From Verrucomicrobiota bacterium (GTDB lineage: Bacteria > Verrucomicrobiota > Verrucomicrobiia > Limisphaerales > Pedosphaeraceae): DNA of 64,000 nt. Below the pieces are notes generated by a model that worked only from the letters and a program-made list of their open reading frames with translations, was not told the origin of the DNA and did not search any database. Of the stretch, positions 1 through 9,330 are shown in pieces (the stretch's first letter is position 1; every line of letters starts with the position of its first letter). The translations under genes and the position numbers were made by a program. The stretch spans positions 62,001-126,000 of the forward strand of contig JAJPHR010000056.1 in assembly GCA_021325145.1 (NCBI GenBank), given 5' to 3'.

Positions 1-541
1 CACCGCGGTAGGCGATATAGCCTACCAGCAGCGCGAACGCGGCGCAGAAGAGCCACATGAACAATGGGCTGCTGTAAGAGCCGCTGAAAGTGCCTGGCCA
101 GAATATGCTTGCCAGATAGCCGCCCAGGATGGCGGTCACCCCCACCATCAAGCCCGGATAGACCCAGTAATACAAATGGCTGGCCCAACCGGTGAAAAAC
201 TTGGCCACGCGTGCGAATTTGTACGCCGTGGTCTTGGAGAGAAAAGCCTGCTCGGCGTACAGATACGAAGAACCCGCGCCGGGATAGAGCTTGGAGAGTT
301 CGGCATAACTGAGCGCTGTTGCGAAACACAACAGCAGAGCGGCCAGCAGGCCGAACCACATTGCACAGCCCGCCATCGGCGCGCCATACAGTGATTGCTC
401 TTGATACGTGAGCCATAAGAACGCTCCGGGCGCGATCAGCGCCATGGCGTTGATGGTTAATCCCGTCAAGCCCAGAGTGGCCCTGGAAGTGGGCTTGTCG
501 GTGCCTGCAGTACTGCCGGCAGTTTGAGATGGATTTGTCAT
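1..541 (-). CDS. APC-family amino acid permease, N-terminal part (cut by window edge)
   Basis: The frame reads from an ATG at 541 to the window edge without a stop, giving about 180 residues that begin MTNPSQTAGSTAG. After a polar N-terminus comes a first membrane segment (LGLTGLTINAMALIAPGAF, about residues 23-41), then a second hydrophobic segment and the loop ALSYAELSKLYPGAGSSYLY. That Ser-Tyr-Ala-Glu-Leu plus Pro-Gly-Ala-Gly pattern is typical of APC-superfamily amino acid/polyamine permeases. These inner-membrane proteins have about 12 helices, so roughly two thirds is missing here. It lies 36 nt downstream of a PII gene on the same strand, so a nitrogen-regulated operon is likely. Substrate cannot be told from this fragment. 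Confidence 0.8.
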   Translation of the reverse strand, partial: MTNPSQTAGSTAGTDKPTSRATLGLTGLTINAMALIAPGAFLWLTYQEQSLYGAPMAGCAMWFGLLAALLLCFATALSYAELSKLYPGAGSSYLYAEQAFLSKTTAYKFARVAKFFTGWASHLYYWVYPGLMVGVTAILGGYLASIFWPGTFSGSYSSPLFMWLFCAAFALLVGYIAYRG

Positions 542-577
542 AGGTTGAGCTTTTTGTGTGTTTGTTGCGTTGGTTTG

Positions 578-976
<399 letters not shown>

Positions 977-1044
977 TCAGGAATCATGGTCCGGCTTCAT
1001 AATGTTCAATACTTGCATTCATACCTGGTGCCTACAGACCCCAA

Positions 1045-1062
1045 TAGCACCGGCAATGCCAA
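1045..1062 (-). promoter_or_regulatory. Candidate sigma-54 (-24/-12) promoter for PII copy 1
   Basis: The minus strand reads TTGGCATTGCCGGTGCTA. GG and GC are separated by exactly 10 nt, as RpoN promoters require (consensus TGGCAC-N5-TTGC). It lies about 130 nt before the PII start. A near-identical element, TGGCATCGCTCGTGCT, lies about 130 nt before PII copy 2 (5996-6011). The -12 half is GTGC rather than TTGC, so this remains a prediction. Confidence 0.4.
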
Positions 1063-1187
1063 CTATCGGGAGGCCTTCGCAGCCGTTTGAAAATCAATCA
1101 GTTAGGACGTGAAACCGCCTTTGAACCGCAGCCGTTGCGAACCAATTCTCTGTTGCCTTTTATCCAGCCCGCAATTTTCCACACACC

Positions 1188-1220
1188 AAAAAAGGCGGCG
1201 TGAACCTTGCGGTCCACGCC
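1188..1220 (-). terminator. Intrinsic terminator with GCAA tetraloop
   Basis: On the minus strand GGCGTGGACC pairs with GGTTCACGCC across a GCAA loop: ten base pairs including one G-U. Then come GCC and six T. This is a textbook rho-independent terminator. It belongs to a roughly 75-nt element (to 1262) that recurs at 10746-10820. It lies upstream of the PII gene in the same orientation, so it would end a transcript started further upstream, such as one from the promoter at 1384-1411. Confidence 0.7.
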
Positions 1221-1383
1221 GTTGTTTTGAGGCTCAACCTATGACTGTTCGAACCTCGAAATCTTCATCCTGGCAACCAGCCACGCTCTCGCCCGGTTGC
1301 GTTGAGGGGCTTGCCCAGCAACGAGTTTCAGCATACGCGATGCCAGCAGCAACTCAGATTATTATAAGTTTATAATCTATTGA

Positions 1384-1411
1384 ATTATATTGTGTTTCGG
1401 CCTGCTGGCAA
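1384..1411 (-). promoter_or_regulatory. Sigma-70-like promoter
   Basis: On the minus strand TTGCCA (5 of 6 to the -35 consensus) is followed after 16 nt by a perfect TATAAT. Transcription would start near 1377 and run into the terminator at 1188-1220, giving a noncoding transcript of about 190 nt with no convincing reading frame. Confidence 0.45.
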
Positions 1412-1606
1412 GTCCGGGCTTTCCATTTTCGTGTCCAGTCACTGTTTTTATTTATTCATTGAGGATTATTTTGAACTTTGCTGGCAGGCACCCGTTTTGG
1501 AATCGATCCCAAAGCGCGCACTATAGATTATAAAACAATTATAATTTGTTCCTCCGACCCTCGCGGAGTGCCGAGGATGTGTTGGTCGTATCCATGCAGT
1601 AAAAAC

Positions 1607-1637
1607 CACGAATGGACACTAATGAACACGAATGATG
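1607..1637 (+). repeat. Short degenerate tandem repeat (ACGAATG-ACAC unit)
   Basis: A unit near ACGAATGGACAC recurs about three times with small changes between 1608 and 1636. From memory, similar ACGAATGGACAC strings are common in intergenic DNA of Verrucomicrobiota. No coding role is apparent. Confidence 0.4.
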
Positions 1638-1641
1638 CTGT

Positions 1642-1674
1642 ACAGCGCGCCATCCCTACCAAAGGCATGGTAAC
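1642..1674 (+). repeat. Dispersed repeat, partial copy C
   Basis: The segment containing CAGCGCGCCATCCCTACCAA matches the second module of the repeats at 26217-26247 and, on the minus strand, 52711-52752. It ends with a short GGTA/TACC-type inverted pair (TACCAAAGGCATGGTA). The first module is absent here. Confidence 0.5.
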
Positions 1675-1803
1675 ATTTTGAGATGCACCCGCCCTGCGCA
1701 TGGAGCAGGAACCCAAGTGGACTTCTTTGGTGCGGTATGGCAGGCTGAGGTGACTTTACCGTTTTGCGGGAGGTTTTAGTTACCTTGACGCGGCCGAGTT
1801 TAT

Positions 1804-2640
1804 ATGGACCCGAATGAAATTCCACCATTGATCAATCCGCCTGAACCGGGCCCCGAACCGAAGGTTTCGCGCTGGCGCTGGTGGATTCATCTCGCGGTGC
1901 TGACCGCCTTTCCGCTCCTGGTCGGCGCTTTGAGCCTCCGCCGCATGGATACGCTCCGAGCGCCAATTTTGCCGGCGAATGTTCGGGGGTTGCTCACGGT
2001 TTCTTTTTTCGAACTCGTGTTCTTCGGAGCGCTCTTTGCGCTTGCCTGGGTTGCCTCGCGGGTCAATGCGAAACAACTGCTCCTCAAATGGCGCGGCGGT
2101 GGTTCACCACTCCTCTGGGGACTCGCTTATTCCATTGCCTTGCGCGTTGGCATTGCGGTGGTTGTTATAATCGTAGTGGGGCTTTGGTTTGGGATCACGG
2201 GAGCGCAGGTTTCGGAAGCCATGCACAGCCAGCCGCGTTTGGATCGAATGATCAACGCGGACGCCATGACCGGCCACCCGCTCTACCTGATACTGCTGCT
2301 GACGCTGGTTAGTTTTGTTGTGGCCGGCCTGCGGGAGGAACTCTGGCGGGCTGGGATGCTGGCTGGCATCAGCGCGTTGTTCCCACGCGGATTCTCGACG
2401 CTTGGCGGCCGGGCCGTGGCGGTGCTGGCCGTGGCGGTGGTTTTTGGCCTGGGTCATACGGCCCAAGGATGGTCTGGCGTGGTGGTCACCGGGTTGCTGG
2501 GCGCCGGATTGGGCGGCATTATGCTGCGACATCGATCGATTTGGGAAGCGGTCCTCGCGCACGGTTTCTTTGACGCGAGCACGTTCCTGTTTCTTTATCT
2601 CCTTGCGAAATTGAGTCCGCAATACCTGCCGCACGGTTAG
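1804..2640 (+). CDS. CPBP-family intramembrane glutamic metalloprotease
   Basis: A 278-residue polytopic membrane protein of the CPBP/Abi family (related to type II CAAX prenyl endopeptidase Rce1). The motifs are in order: the EExxR-type glutamates in LREELWRAGM, FGLGH, and the C-terminal HGFFDAS, which supply the family's catalytic Glu and His residues. Hydrophobic segments fill residues 30-270. The N-terminus is proline-rich and cytoplasmic. The start ATG is the first in frame. In bacteria these proteins act in peptide maturation, immunity or signal-peptide processing; the local context does not say which. It stands alone between two long spacers. Confidence 0.85.
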   Translation: MDPNEIPPLINPPEPGPEPKVSRWRWWIHLAVLTAFPLLVGALSLRRMDTLRAPILPANVRGLLTVSFFELVFFGALFALAWVASRVNAKQLLLKWRGGGSPLLWGLAYSIALRVGIAVVVIIVVGLWFGITGAQVSEAMHSQPRLDRMINADAMTGHPLYLILLLTLVSFVVAGLREELWRAGMLAGISALFPRGFSTLGGRAVAVLAVAVVFGLGHTAQGWSGVVVTGLLGAGLGGIMLRHRSIWEAVLAHGFFDASTFLFLYLLAKLSPQYLPHG

Positions 2641-2965
2641 GCATGCTGGATGCGCCGCCGACTGTGATCCTGGAAATTATCTACAAAATGTTTGGAACCG
2701 TGCCTCGAAGACTATGCGGGAGTACAAGCAAAGGCGGCGCAGCCTGTGCTGAGCCGCCCCAACCTACTAACCAAACATGGAACTAACCATGAGGTACCAA
2801 TAAAATAGAACAGAATTGCAAAAAGCCAACTGGGGTATTTTCAATCCGGCAGGGTAGGTTAGTCAGAGTAGAGTAGGAATAGTAAGTTGCTGATGTCCAA
2901 GCTTCAACAAGGGGTCCTTTTCTGAAAATTGGTGCGCGCCGCAGCCGATCAGGTAACATGGGCGG
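2641..2965. other. Spacer with hairpin element
   Basis: A 325-nt gap without a gene. It holds the hairpin element at 2733-2773. Near 2820-2930 is an AT-richer stretch that may carry the promoter of the kinase gene, but no clear -35/-10 pair stands out. Confidence 0.5.
2733..2773 (-). repeat. Conserved leader-plus-hairpin element, copy 1
   Basis: On the minus strand GGTTAGTAGGTTGGGGCGGC leads into a hairpin: GGCGGC-T-CAGC pairs with GCTG-C-GCCGCC around ACAG. TTTGCTT follows. The leader and the first hairpin arm recur at 30464-30502 on the plus strand. It lies downstream of the convergently oriented CPBP gene and could end transcription or be part of a small RNA. Confidence 0.5.
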
Positions 2966-4942
2966 GTGACTGATTCAGCAACTCAACCGGATTTGGAAGT
3001 GTTGGCCCGGGCAGCCGGGCCGCGCTTGCTGGTCGGTGTGGGAGCGGGACCAGGTTCAGAACAGGTTCTTCGCTCCGCCCGGATTTTGGCGGAGCGGTTG
3101 AACTCTCCGTGGATTGCTCTCTATGTGGAGACTTCGCGCGCGATAGGTCGGGCGGAAAAATCACGGGCCGATCGCAATCTTGCCCTGGCTCGCGAATGGG
3201 GCGCTGAAGTTATTACCACTACAGATGAAGATGTGGCGCGTGCATTACTCCGGGTCGCCGGCCAGAGAAGCGTCACTCAGATCGTCGTCGGCAAGCCATC
3301 CGGCGGATCGCTGTGGAAGCGGTTGCAACGCGAGTTGATTATTCGCCGCCTGCTCCGCAAGAGTGGCGGGATCGACATTCATATTCTGGGAGTTGACTCC
3401 AGCGCCACCGGCACCCGTGGGTCACGCTGGCCTGTCCGCGTTCCTTTGGATGTGCGCCAATACCTGGCCGCGACCGGAGTAGTGCTTCTGGCAACCCTGG
3501 TCAATTTACTACTCGAAATCGTCGAGCCCCGCCGGGGAGAGTATTCCACCGCCCTCATTTTGCTCCTAGCGGTGGTCGTGCTCGCCACGTTCCTGGAGGT
3601 CGGGCCAACGCTGGTGGCGGCGACGCTCAGCGCGCTGGTTTGGGATTACTTTTTCCTGCCGCCGCGCTTTGCCTTTCGGGTCAATCAATTCGAGGATGCG
3701 ATGCTCCTGGGATTATATTTTGTCGTCGCGATTGCCGTGGGGCAGCTCACCGCGCGCATTCGCGCCCAGCAAGTAGCCGAGCGCCAGCGCGAGGATCGGG
3801 CCACGGCTTTGTACCTGCTCACGCGCGAATTGACCGAGGCGACCGAGCTGGATCAAATTCCGCAAAAAGTGGTGGAGCGAATGCAACATGTCTTTGAGGC
3901 TCAAATCGCCGTGCTGCTCGTTGATCAGTCCGGTCATTTGAAACAACATCCCGCCGGCACTTTCAAAATGGCTGGGACGGAGCATCGCGTGGCGGCGTGG
4001 GTTTTGGAACAGCAACATCCCGCCGGAAAGTTCACCGAACACGAACCAACGGCCGAGGCACTCTATGTGCCGCTCAAAGCCAGCGCGGGCACAGTGGGTG
4101 TGCTCGGTTTGCGGTTTAAACAGTTGGTCCCGCCTTCCATTGGCCAGCGGAACTTGCTCGACGCGTTTTCACAACAAGTGGCGCTGGCACTTGAGCGCCA
4201 TCGGTTGCAAGCAGTTTCCGAGAAGTCCAAATTGCTGGCGGAATCGGAACGCCTGAGCCAGAACCTGCTTAATTCCATGTCACACGAGATTCGGACTCCC
4301 ATCGCGGCGATTACGAGCGCCGCGGGCAATCTCGTGGAATTCCAGGAGTCGGATTTCTCCGAAACGCAAAAGGCGATGGTCATGGAAATCCAGGAAGCAA
4401 CCGCCCGGCTGAATCGGCTGGTGGGGAACGTCCTCGACATCACCCGCCTGGAATCGGGCCACGTCAAACCCAAGCTCGAACTTTGCGACGTGCGCGACCT
4501 CGTCCAAACCGCCGTTCGGGAAACACGCAAGGAACTCTCCGGACACCATCTTACGGTCGAAGTTCCACCGGATTTGCCGCTGGTCCGGCTGGATTTCGTA
4601 CTGACGTTGCAGACCCTCACGAATCTGCTTTCGAACGCCGCCTTCCATACGCCCAAAGGGACCGAGGTTCGCCTAAGCGCCCGCGTCGAGGGTCCAGCCT
4701 TGGTCCTCATCGTGGCCGATCGCGGCCCCGGCATTGCGCCGCAATCTCTCGCCCGCATTTTTGAAAAGTTCCATCGCGGTCCCAACGCCCCGACGGGCGG
4801 CACTGGTCTGGGCCTGTCACTAGTAAAAGGATTCGTTGAAGCGCAAGGCGGAGAGGTGCAGGCCGCCAATGCCCCGGCGGGCGGCGCCGTCTTTACGCTG
4901 CGTCTGCCACTTGACAAAGCCGGCGCTATGGCCGCCAATTAG
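2966..4942 (+). CDS. KdpD-like sensor histidine kinase lacking the N-terminal KdpD domain
   Basis: 658 residues, starting at GTG (an upstream ATG runs straight into a stop). Order: a USP-like domain (about 15-150); four closely packed membrane helices of the DUF4118 type (about 165-265, including LVAATLSALVWDYFFLPP); a GAF-like region (about 290-415); HisKA with the phospho-acceptor His440 in SMSHEIRTPI; and an HATPase with NLLSNAAFH, DRGPGIAP and GTGLGLSLV. Classical KdpD is about 900 residues, and the missing part is the Walker-containing KdpD domain that normally precedes USP. In some KdpD proteins USP binds cyclic-di-AMP. The partner response regulator follows after 3 nt. No kdpFABC genes are in the window. 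Confidence 0.88.
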   Translation: MTDSATQPDLEVLARAAGPRLLVGVGAGPGSEQVLRSARILAERLNSPWIALYVETSRAIGRAEKSRADRNLALAREWGAEVITTTDEDVARALLRVAGQRSVTQIVVGKPSGGSLWKRLQRELIIRRLLRKSGGIDIHILGVDSSATGTRGSRWPVRVPLDVRQYLAATGVVLLATLVNLLLEIVEPRRGEYSTALILLLAVVVLATFLEVGPTLVAATLSALVWDYFFLPPRFAFRVNQFEDAMLLGLYFVVAIAVGQLTARIRAQQVAERQREDRATALYLLTRELTEATELDQIPQKVVERMQHVFEAQIAVLLVDQSGHLKQHPAGTFKMAGTEHRVAAWVLEQQHPAGKFTEHEPTAEALYVPLKASAGTVGVLGLRFKQLVPPSIGQRNLLDAFSQQVALALERHRLQAVSEKSKLLAESERLSQNLLNSMSHEIRTPIAAITSAAGNLVEFQESDFSETQKAMVMEIQEATARLNRLVGNVLDITRLESGHVKPKLELCDVRDLVQTAVRETRKELSGHHLTVEVPPDLPLVRLDFVLTLQTLTNLLSNAAFHTPKGTEVRLSARVEGPALVLIVADRGPGIAPQSLARIFEKFHRGPNAPTGGTGLGLSLVKGFVEAQGGEVQAANAPAGGAVFTLRLPLDKAGAMAAN

Positions 4943-4945
4943 ACC

Positions 4946-5647
4946 ATGAGCGATGCTACCTCCAAGCCGGCTACGGTATTGGTCATCGAGGATGAAGTTC
5001 AAATCCGGCGCTTGCTGCGCGTTTGCCTCGAACGGGGCGGCTATCAGGTCGCGGAAGCCTCTTCCGGCAAGGAAGGCATCGGTGAAGCAGCCGCCTGCTC
5101 CCCGGATGCCGTGCTGCTGGATCTGGGGTTGCCGGACATGGACGGTCTCAGCGTTCTCAAACGCCTGCGCGAATGGAGTCAGGTCCCCATTTTGGTGGTG
5201 TCCGTGCGCGCGCACGAGGACGAAAAAATCACCGCGCTCGACAGCGGCGCCAATGATTATGTCACCAAGCCTTTCAGCACGGGGGAATTACTGGCCCGCC
5301 TGCGCGCCGCGCTCCGGTCTGCGCAACCGCCCGAGGCCAATGCGGTCTTTCGTTCCGGGCGGCTGCAAGTGGACCTCGCCACCCGCACCGTCAAAGTCAA
5401 AGGCCAAAAGGTCCGGCTGACCGCGACGGAGTACGCCCTGCTCCTCCTCTTCGTGCAGCACGCGGGCAAGGTGCTGACTCACGGCCAGATCCTGCGGGAG
5501 ATCTGGGGACCTGATGGCGGTGACCGAACCGGCCAATTGCGTGTATACATGGCTTACCTCCGCGATAAACTGGAGGCCAACCCCGGCGAACCGGAGTTGC
5601 TCATCACCGAACCGGGCGTTGGTTACCGCCTGGTGGTTCCGGACTGA
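4946..5647 (+). CDS. kdpE: KdpE-like OmpR-family response regulator
   Basis: 233 residues: a receiver domain with acidic pocket IEDE, phospho-acceptor Asp59 (LLDLGLPDMDG), the conserved Ser (VVSVRA) and Lys (VTKPFS); then a winged-helix DNA-binding domain (about 130-230, with LTATEYALLLLF and VGYRLV). The ATG is 3 nt after the kinase stop, so the two genes are cotranscribed. In classical systems KdpE activates the kdpFABC potassium pump operon. Its target here must lie elsewhere or be a different gene, since no pump genes are nearby. The subfamily is clear; the regulated gene is inferred. Confidence 0.9.
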   Translation: MSDATSKPATVLVIEDEVQIRRLLRVCLERGGYQVAEASSGKEGIGEAAACSPDAVLLDLGLPDMDGLSVLKRLREWSQVPILVVSVRAHEDEKITALDSGANDYVTKPFSTGELLARLRAALRSAQPPEANAVFRSGRLQVDLATRTVKVKGQKVRLTATEYALLLLFVQHAGKVLTHGQILREIWGPDGGDRTGQLRVYMAYLRDKLEANPGEPELLITEPGVGYRLVVPD

Positions 5648-5957
5648 GTTCCCGGCCGTCAAACGGCTCTCAGAATAGCTCAGCTTAATCACGCGCGCCC
5701 ATGAAAAGATTTCATCAATTTAACAAAAAAATAATGCCGCCGCCGGCTGGGCCAAAGCCGAATTTCCCCTGCCCTTCGTTTTAGACTTCCTTCATCGGGA
5801 ACTCGCGGCGCGGCTCCCGCATCCCTTCACCAGCCGCTCTGCGACAAAGGTTCGCTGAGGTTCTCGAAAAGCTCAGGCTGTTCAAATCGCTACACAAGCG
5901 GGGTCGTTGCGTTTTCACGCGGGCCGCGTCGTTTGCCCCACGTAACGCCTTATAATT

Positions 5958-6481
<524 letters not shown>

Positions 6482-6541
6482 CAGCGTAACCGGTCCGCCA
6501 AAACACACAAACCACCAACACCAAAAAAAGTCCATACACTT

Positions 6542-8296
6542 ATGACCAAAAAACTCATTGCCACATTCGTGACACTGCTCCTGTTCGCCTCCGCGAGCGT
6601 TCGGGCGCAGACTACCAACGCCGCGGCGGCGACTGCGACCAACGCGCCGGCAGCCGCGGCTCCGGCCGACACCACCCCCAAGCCCGATCCGGCCGGCACC
6701 GCCACCGGCATGGCGGCGGATGCGCAATCGCCGGCCGGGACCTTCGTTGTCACCGCGCCAAGCGATCTGAGCGACGATGACAAGAAGGTTCCCGACAAGG
6801 TGAAAGCCTATAACGATGCGAAAAAAGCCTTCGACGATTACACGGCGCAGGCAAAACTCGAACCGCTGGCGGTGAAACTGGCCGACTCGGTCGGTCATAA
6901 TCGCGTAGCCATCAACTTCACCTGGACGCTCGTCACGGGCTTCCTGGTCATGTTCATGCAAGCGGGCTTCGCTCTCGTGGAAACCGGCTTGTGCCGCGCC
7001 AAAAACGCCGGCCACACCATGTCCATGAACTTCATGATCTATCCGTTGGGCATGCTCGGTTTCTATGTCTGCGGATTCGCGCTCATGTTCGGAGGCATGG
7101 CTGATCCCAACAATCCCAACGCCGGCGGCATCGCTACGATGGGCGGTTATGCCGGACTAAATCACGAAGTGGGGATTCACATCGCGGGCAAGTTCTTCGG
7201 ATTGTTCGGCACCAAGGGTTTCTTCCTGCAAGGCGCAGGCTATGACACGGCCGCATTTGCGCTCTTCCTGTTTCAGATGGTCTTCATGGATACCACTGCA
7301 ACCATCCCGACCGGTGCGGCCGCCGAACGGTGGAAGTTCTCCGCGTTCATGATCTACGGCTGCTGCCTGGGCATGATCATGTATCCCTTCTTCGGCAACT
7401 GGGTTTGGGGCAGTGGCTGGCTGGCCAATCTCGGCGCCAATTTCCCGGGGCTGGGCCACGGTCACGTTGATTTCGCCGGTTCCTCTGTCGTCCATATGCA
7501 AGGGGGCGTTATCGCGCTGATTTATGCGTGGTTGATCGGACCCCGGTTGGGCAAGTACGACAAGAACGGCAAGATCGTTCATCCGATTACCCCTCACAGC
7601 ATACCAATGGTCATGCTGGGCACGTTCATTCTGGCCTTCGGCTGGTTCGGCTTCAACCCCGGTTCAAGCCTCGCCGCCACCGACCTGCGCATCGCTGTCG
7701 TGGCTGTGAACACCATGCTTGCCTCCGCCACCGGCGCGCTCGCCACCACGCTCTGGATGTGGTGGTTCCGCACCAAGAAGCCCGATCCGTCCATGATGTG
7801 CAACGGCATGCTCGCGGGCCTGGTGGCGATCACCTGCCCTTGTGCGTTCGTTAGCGCTGGAGGCGCTTGCATCATCGGCTTGGTTTCCGGCATCCTCGTG
7901 GTTGAATCCGTGTTCTTCTTCGACAAACGGGGCATCGATGATCCGGTGGGAGCCATTTCCGTCCACGGCGTCAATGGTTGCTGGGGCTGCCTTTCCTTGG
8001 GCCTCTTCGCCGATGGCACCTATGGTGATGGCTGGAACGCCGTCTCCGGCACGGTCAAGGGCTTGTTCTACGGCGGTGGTTTGGGTCAGTTCTGGGCCGA
8101 ACTCATCGGCGTGACGACATGCTTCATCACGCTGTCGGTGATATCCATCATCGTTTATTACCTTGCTGAGATGCTGGTGGGCAACCGCGTTTCCCAGGAA
8201 GTGGAAATCGAAGGTCTCGACCTTCCGGAAATGGGCGTGCCTGGTTACGCCGGCATGGTCATGGACAAGCAGTCCGAGACTCCAATGATCAAATAA
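6542..8296 (+). CDS. amtB: Ammonium transporter (Amt family) with long N-terminal extension
   Basis: 584 residues. A signal peptide (about 1-22, ending SVRAQ) is followed by an Ala/Thr/Pro-rich, then acidic, region of about 90 residues that E. coli AmtB does not have. The 11-helix Amt core begins near VAINFTWTLVTGFLVMFMQ. The two pore histidines are present: His318 (GSSVVHMQGG) and His475 (ISVHGVNGCWG). FALVETGLCRAKNA and the FGWFGFNPGSS block are typical. The protein forms trimers in the inner membrane that conduct ammonium. Flanked by two PII genes in one operon. The N-terminal extension could face the periplasm as a cap or linker; its role is unknown. Confidence 0.96.
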   Translation: MTKKLIATFVTLLLFASASVRAQTTNAAAATATNAPAAAAPADTTPKPDPAGTATGMAADAQSPAGTFVVTAPSDLSDDDKKVPDKVKAYNDAKKAFDDYTAQAKLEPLAVKLADSVGHNRVAINFTWTLVTGFLVMFMQAGFALVETGLCRAKNAGHTMSMNFMIYPLGMLGFYVCGFALMFGGMADPNNPNAGGIATMGGYAGLNHEVGIHIAGKFFGLFGTKGFFLQGAGYDTAAFALFLFQMVFMDTTATIPTGAAAERWKFSAFMIYGCCLGMIMYPFFGNWVWGSGWLANLGANFPGLGHGHVDFAGSSVVHMQGGVIALIYAWLIGPRLGKYDKNGKIVHPITPHSIPMVMLGTFILAFGWFGFNPGSSLAATDLRIAVVAVNTMLASATGALATTLWMWWFRTKKPDPSMMCNGMLAGLVAITCPCAFVSAGGACIIGLVSGILVVESVFFFDKRGIDDPVGAISVHGVNGCWGCLSLGLFADGTYGDGWNAVSGTVKGLFYGGGLGQFWAELIGVTTCFITLSVISIIVYYLAEMLVGNRVSQEVEIEGLDLPEMGVPGYAGMVMDKQSETPMIK

Positions 8297-8313
8297 ATAA
8301 CTGTGGCTGGTCC

Positions 8314-8343
8314 GCTGCGCGGGGGTTGATTCCCTCGCGCAGC
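8314..8343 (+). terminator. Intercistronic hairpin after amtB
   Basis: GCTGCGCG at 8314-8321 pairs with CGCGCAGC at 8336-8343, extended by GGG/CCC. No T-tract follows, so it may attenuate or stabilise mRNA between amtB and the downstream genes rather than end transcription fully. Confidence 0.4.
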
Positions 8344-8378
8344 ACCTGGCCAAACAGTCAAACCAAAAAAGGAACTTT

Positions 8379-8708
8379 GTGCATTACGAACTTACAAAAG
8401 TGCTCTGGGTAACCACGGCCCTGCTTGCTGGCGGCATTGTCGGCGCGAGTTTCGGAGCGGTCCAGAATGCGGCCCTGCGGCGGAACCAAAAGCTGCAGCA
8501 AACCGGCAAGCTGCCCGGCAGTTGGATAATGATGCCGGGATCAATGCGGCGGGTCGCGTTCTTGATGATTGCCCTCGCCCTGGTTCAACTCGTCTGCCCT
8601 CTGTTGTTCTCCAATGGAGTGCAGTGGTGGGTATCGGCCGGGGTCGTGTGCGGATACGCCTACATCCTGGTTTCGCAACTCCGTGAAAGTCTGGCTCGCA
8701 ACCGTTAA
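8379..8708 (+). CDS. Small membrane protein in the amtB operon, unknown function
   Basis: 109 residues from a GTG start; no family recognised. Three hydrophobic segments are visible: VLWVTTALLAGGIVGASFGAV, VAFLMIALALVQLVCPLLF and WWVSAGVVCGYAYILV. A basic loop (ALRRNQKLQQTGKLPG) lies between the first two. It ends 6 nt before PII copy 3 and follows amtB, so it is cotranscribed with nitrogen genes. A role as an Amt/PII accessory is inference from position only. Confidence 0.75.
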   Translation: MHYELTKVLWVTTALLAGGIVGASFGAVQNAALRRNQKLQQTGKLPGSWIMMPGSMRRVAFLMIALALVQLVCPLLFSNGVQWWVSAGVVCGYAYILVSQLRESLARNR

Positions 8709-9053
<345 letters not shown>

Positions 9054-9119
9054 ACCGTCGCGCGCTCGACCCTTGCGCCGGGCGGGATGCCAGCGTCAGG
9101 CTGGCGTCTCGCCTGCACC

Positions 9120-9140
9120 GCGGATATTCCTGTCCGCTCC
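9120..9140 (+). repeat. REP-like palindrome copy (GCGGA...TCCGC)
   Basis: GCGGATATTCCTGTCCGCTC is an imperfect palindrome (one arm mismatch) in the spacer between PII copy 3 and the antiporter. Related copies lie at 10845-10862 and 10964-10983. Confidence 0.5.
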
Positions 9141-9330
9141 AACGTATGGCGATCCAAAGCAAACAAGAAGGTCCGCGCTCCGCTCCAAAGTGCTGTCGCG
9201 CAATTCGATGAGCTCGTTTGGTGTCGGCTTCGGGCAACGATGGCCGGGCGGACTGAGGTATGGAGTCCCGCCTTCAGGCGCCTGCTTGGGCCACGCGTTC
9301 CCAATCGCATCCCGAACCTCCTGACTCGAA

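Noticed and set aside
1109-1681. Two small plus-strand frames (88 and 67 residues)
   Set aside because: They cross the terminator, the AT-rich palindrome and repeat copies; composition is not protein-like.
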